From Cryomorphaceae bacterium (GTDB lineage Bacteria; Bacteroidota; Bacteroidia; Flavobacteriales_D; Crocinitomicaceae), in assembly GCA_027485365.1 (NCBI GenBank), contig JAIXRD010000239.1, positions 1 to 9,393 on the forward strand: a stretch of DNA of 9,393 nt. The letters run 5' to 3'. Under the pieces are notes generated by a model that worked only from the letters and a program-made list of their open reading frames with translations, ran no database searches and had not been told where the DNA came from. The translations under genes and the position numbers were made by a program. Position 1 is the first letter of the stretch; each line of letters opens with the position of its first letter. This document shows, in pieces, positions 7,906-9,393 of this stretch.

Positions 7906-7928
7906 AAAAATCCCTCCGAGGAGGGATT
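7904..7928 (-). terminator. Rho-independent terminator for the sigma factor gene, perhaps bidirectional
   Basis: AATCCCTC at 7909-7916 pairs with GAGGGATT at 7921-7928 around a CGAG loop, an 8-bp perfect stem. On the minus strand the stem is followed by seven T (complement of 7904-7910), the classic form, 26 bases after the sigma factor stop. On the plus strand the stem is followed by AAACAAAAC without a U-tract, so it would stop plus-strand transcripts less efficiently. The T-tract overlaps the stop codon of the convergent YiiX-like gene. Confidence 0.85.
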
Positions 7929-7953
7929 AAACAAAACAACTAATCAAAATCAA

Positions 7954-8550
7954 TTAATATTCAGTAACTACCTGGTGCTGGTCCATTAATTTTCTCAAAT
8001 TGATAAGTGCGTAGCGCATGCGACCTAAGGCCGTATTAATGCTAATGTCCTCCATTTCCGCAATTTCTTTAAACGATAAATCTTGATATAACCGCTGATA
8101 AATAATTTCCTTTTGAGCGCTTGGCAATTCATCTAGGAAACGAACTACTTGAGTTTCTAATTCTTCCTTACAGGTAATCTGAAGCACATTTAAATCGTCA
8201 TTGGACAAGCGACTGAAAACTGAATAATCTTCAGAAGCTGATCTCGTTTCAGATAGAAATCGCACCTTTTTGTTCTTACGGAATCCATCAATAATCAAGT
8301 TGTGGGCGATCCGCAAAACCCAAGGTAAAAATTTCCCTTCTTCGTTGTAATTTCCACCTTTGAGGGTTACGATTACTTTCATGAAGGTATCTTGAAAATA
8401 ATCATTAGCCAACTCAGGGTCTTTAATTTTAGATAAAATAAATCGGTAAACACGGTCTTTGTGACGTGTGATTAATAGTTCAAACGCTTTTTCGTTTCCG
8501 TTAACATACAGCTTTACTAGCTCTTGATCTCCTAATGATACTATCGACAT
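7954..8550 (-). CDS. ECF-type sigma-70 family RNA polymerase sigma factor
   Basis: A 198-residue ECF sigma factor with only regions 2 and 4. Region 2 covers about residues 22-95, with DYFQDTFMKV (50-59) and LPWVLRIAHNLIIDGFRKNKK (75-95), the core-binding and -10 recognition part. Region 4 covers about 135-188, with the helix-turn-helix LSFKEIAEMEDISINTALGRMRYALINLRK stretch (158-187) that recognises the -35 element. A linker of about 40 residues lies between them. The ATG at 8550-8548 is the natural start. No anti-sigma factor gene lies next to it: the downstream side is a terminator and a convergent unit, the upstream side a divergent protease gene. This isolated type is common in Bacteroidota, so control by a partner elsewhere or by transcription is possible. 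Its regulon is unknown. I found no convincing promoter for it. Confidence 0.95.
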   Translation of the reverse strand: MSIVSLGDQELVKLYVNGNEKAFELLITRHKDRVYRFILSKIKDPELANDYFQDTFMKVIVTLKGGNYNEEGKFLPWVLRIAHNLIIDGFRKNKKVRFLSETRSASEDYSVFSRLSNDDLNVLQITCKEELETQVVRFLDELPSAQKEIIYQRLYQDLSFKEIAEMEDISINTALGRMRYALINLRKLMDQHQVVTEY

Positions 8551-8587
8551 AATTTACAGTTAATCCAAGAATTTGGGGTTAAGTAAA

Positions 8588-8620
8588 TTTGGTGTCTATA
8601 GGCGAGCTTATTTAGATTTG
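8588..8620 (+). promoter_or_regulatory. Bacteroidota-type promoter for the CPBP protease gene
   Basis: TTTG at 8588-8591 (the -33 element) and TAGATTTG at 8613-8620 (an exact match to the -7 consensus TAnnTTTG) are separated by 21 bases, close to the usual spacing. Transcription would begin near 8627, some 75 bases before the ATG at 8702. The site lies in the 5' region of the divergent sigma factor gene. A second -7-like match, TAAATTTG at 8584-8591, has no -33 partner. Confidence 0.55.
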
Positions 8621-8701
8621 TTAAACGTAAAAGTAAAGATTTCTTGTGTAAATAGCTAGTCAATTAACTTTTCATTACTTTCATTGAAAATTCATTGGGT
8701 T

Positions 8702-9250
8702 ATGTCGAATAATGTATTTTGGATCGGACTAGTCACCTTACTTGGATTTCCAATCCTTGGCTATTTCTTGAGCTATGGCCTTGATTTTTCGCATGGGGTC
8801 GAATTTCTCAAGCTATCATCATTTACCGTAATTCCTGTAGGTTATGGGCTCATGTTTGGATTTGCTTACGCCTTCCTTGCCCTCCTGTTTATGGATGCTC
8901 CCATATTTGATTCCTTAGGAAACCGAATGGAACAACTCATTAAACAACTTAAGCTTACCGTGCTTAAAGGCTTGTTTTTATCTGTATGTGCAGGCGTTGG
9001 TGAAGAATTATTGTTTAGAGCGTCCATTCAACCCTACCTTGGAATTTGGATTGCCTCGATCCTTTTTGTCGCCATTCATGGCTACCTAAACCCCTGGAAC
9101 TGGAAATTTAGTTTATACGGTCTAATCATCCTACCGTTCATTGTATTACTATCCTATGGCTATGAGTTATTTGGACTTTGGTTTGCAGTTATGGCACATA
9201 CGGCCTATGACGCGGTGCTGTTTACGAGCATCGTCAACCATAAAGACTAA
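8702..9250 (+). CDS. CPBP (CAAX/Rce1-like) family intramembrane metalloprotease
   Basis: A 182-residue integral membrane protein counted from the ATG at 8702; an in-frame TTG at 8684 would add 6 residues, and an in-frame TAG at 8657 blocks earlier starts. Several hydrophobic segments are visible (about residues 5-26, 40-64, 88-100, 113-127, 140-155 and 158-178). The three signature motifs are present: EELLFR (101-106, the EExxxR glutamate pair), FVAIH (122-126, FxxxH) and HTAYD (166-170, HxxxD). These form the metal-binding active site of the Rce1/CPBP (ABI) family, which cleaves peptides within or near the membrane. Bacterial members act in peptide maturation, bacteriocin immunity or signalling; the substrate here is unknown. 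The gene is divergent from the ECF sigma factor gene and has its own promoter match. Confidence 0.88.
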   Translation: MSNNVFWIGLVTLLGFPILGYFLSYGLDFSHGVEFLKLSSFTVIPVGYGLMFGFAYAFLALLFMDAPIFDSLGNRMEQLIKQLKLTVLKGLFLSVCAGVGEELLFRASIQPYLGIWIASILFVAIHGYLNPWNWKFSLYGLIILPFIVLLSYGYELFGLWFAVMAHTAYDAVLFTSIVNHKD

Positions 9251-9251
9251 C

Positions 9252-9259
9252 TAACTTTG
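9252..9259 (+). promoter_or_regulatory. -7 promoter element before the last gene
   Basis: TAACTTTG is an exact match to the Bacteroidota -7 consensus TAnnTTTG. It begins 1 base after the protease stop and 43 bases before the GTG start of the last gene. I see no good -33 TTTG at the expected distance, so the call rests on the -7 element and its position in a 44-base gap. Confidence 0.4.
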
Positions 9260-9294
9260 TTAAGATAGCCCGTGCTTTTTCTTAATTTTACCGT

Positions 9295-9393
9295 GTGAAA
9301 TTGTTTCGGTCGCCTTTTTTACTTGGATATTTGCTGGTGTTGAGCGCTTGCTTCATGACCTTGCTTCTTTCCGAAAAAATTCCGCTTCAACTT
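9295..9393 (+). CDS. N-terminus of a membrane or exported protein, 3' partial
   Basis: An open frame begins with GTG at 9295 (an in-frame TAA at 9283 limits it upstream) and stays open for 33 codons to the window end. It starts MKLFRSPFLLGYLLVL and continues SACFMTLLLSEKIPLQL. The pattern of a positive N-terminus followed by a hydrophobic stretch of about 20 residues fits a signal anchor or first membrane helix. A Cys after LSA at residue 19 could also read as a lipobox, though the hydrophobic stretch continues past it. The start of a PAP2-type membrane phosphatase would look similar, but too little is visible to name it. Confidence 0.6.
   Translation, partial: MKLFRSPFLLGYLLVLSACFMTLLLSEKIPLQL

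Noticed and set aside
8551..8683. A minus-strand promoter for the sigma factor gene
   Set aside because: Only near matches (such as TACTTTTA on the minus strand at 8635-8628) with wrong spacing to the nearest TTG; not convincing.
8684..8701. TTG as the start of the CPBP protease
   Set aside because: It is possible, but an ATG lies 18 bases downstream and gives a normal membrane-protein N-terminus; the six extra residues have no visible role.

Overview
The window looks like chromosome of a Bacteroidota bacterium, most likely in Flavobacteriales. The evidence is AT-rich DNA, no clear Shine-Dalgarno sequences before the starts, promoter elements of the Bacteroidota type (TAnnTTTG), and a gene set typical of that phylum: an LTA-synthase-family membrane enzyme, a GSGNG-type lipid kinase, a large secreted Asp-box (sortilin-like) propeller protein, and an ECF sigma factor. 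I see no rRNA, tRNA, CRISPR array, insertion sequence or phage gene, and no sign of recent transfer.

Layout: (1) Bases 1-2839, plus strand, are a tightly packed unit. It holds the 3' part of an LTA-synthase-like sulfatase-fold transferase (cut by the window start), a diacylglycerol/lipid kinase starting in an ATGA overlap, and a DUF1569/DinB-like protein 1 base further on. (2) After an 80-base gap, bases 2920-7905, plus strand, form a second packed unit. It holds a secreted LolA-like protein, a 1024-residue secreted Asp-box protein, a small SRPBCC-like cytosolic protein and a YiiX-like (permuted NlpC/P60) lipoprotein whose gene contains a run of 18 adenines. (3) A hairpin terminator at about 7904-7928 separates this unit from a convergent minus-strand ECF sigma factor gene. 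(4) Divergent from the sigma factor is a CPBP intramembrane protease gene with a good promoter match. A further membrane-protein gene starts with GTG and runs off the right end.

Working together: the first pair suggests a lipid cycle. A phosphoglycerol-type transferase that consumes phosphatidylglycerol would release diacylglycerol, which the kinase next door could return to phosphatidic acid. The second unit is mainly envelope or exported proteins of unproven function. The sigma factor and the CPBP protease share a control region but need not share a pathway.

No clearly new multi-gene system is evident. The strongest anomalies are the 18-A tract, which would switch the YiiX-like enzyme off on any one-base slip, and the translationally overlapping transferase/lipid-kinase pair.
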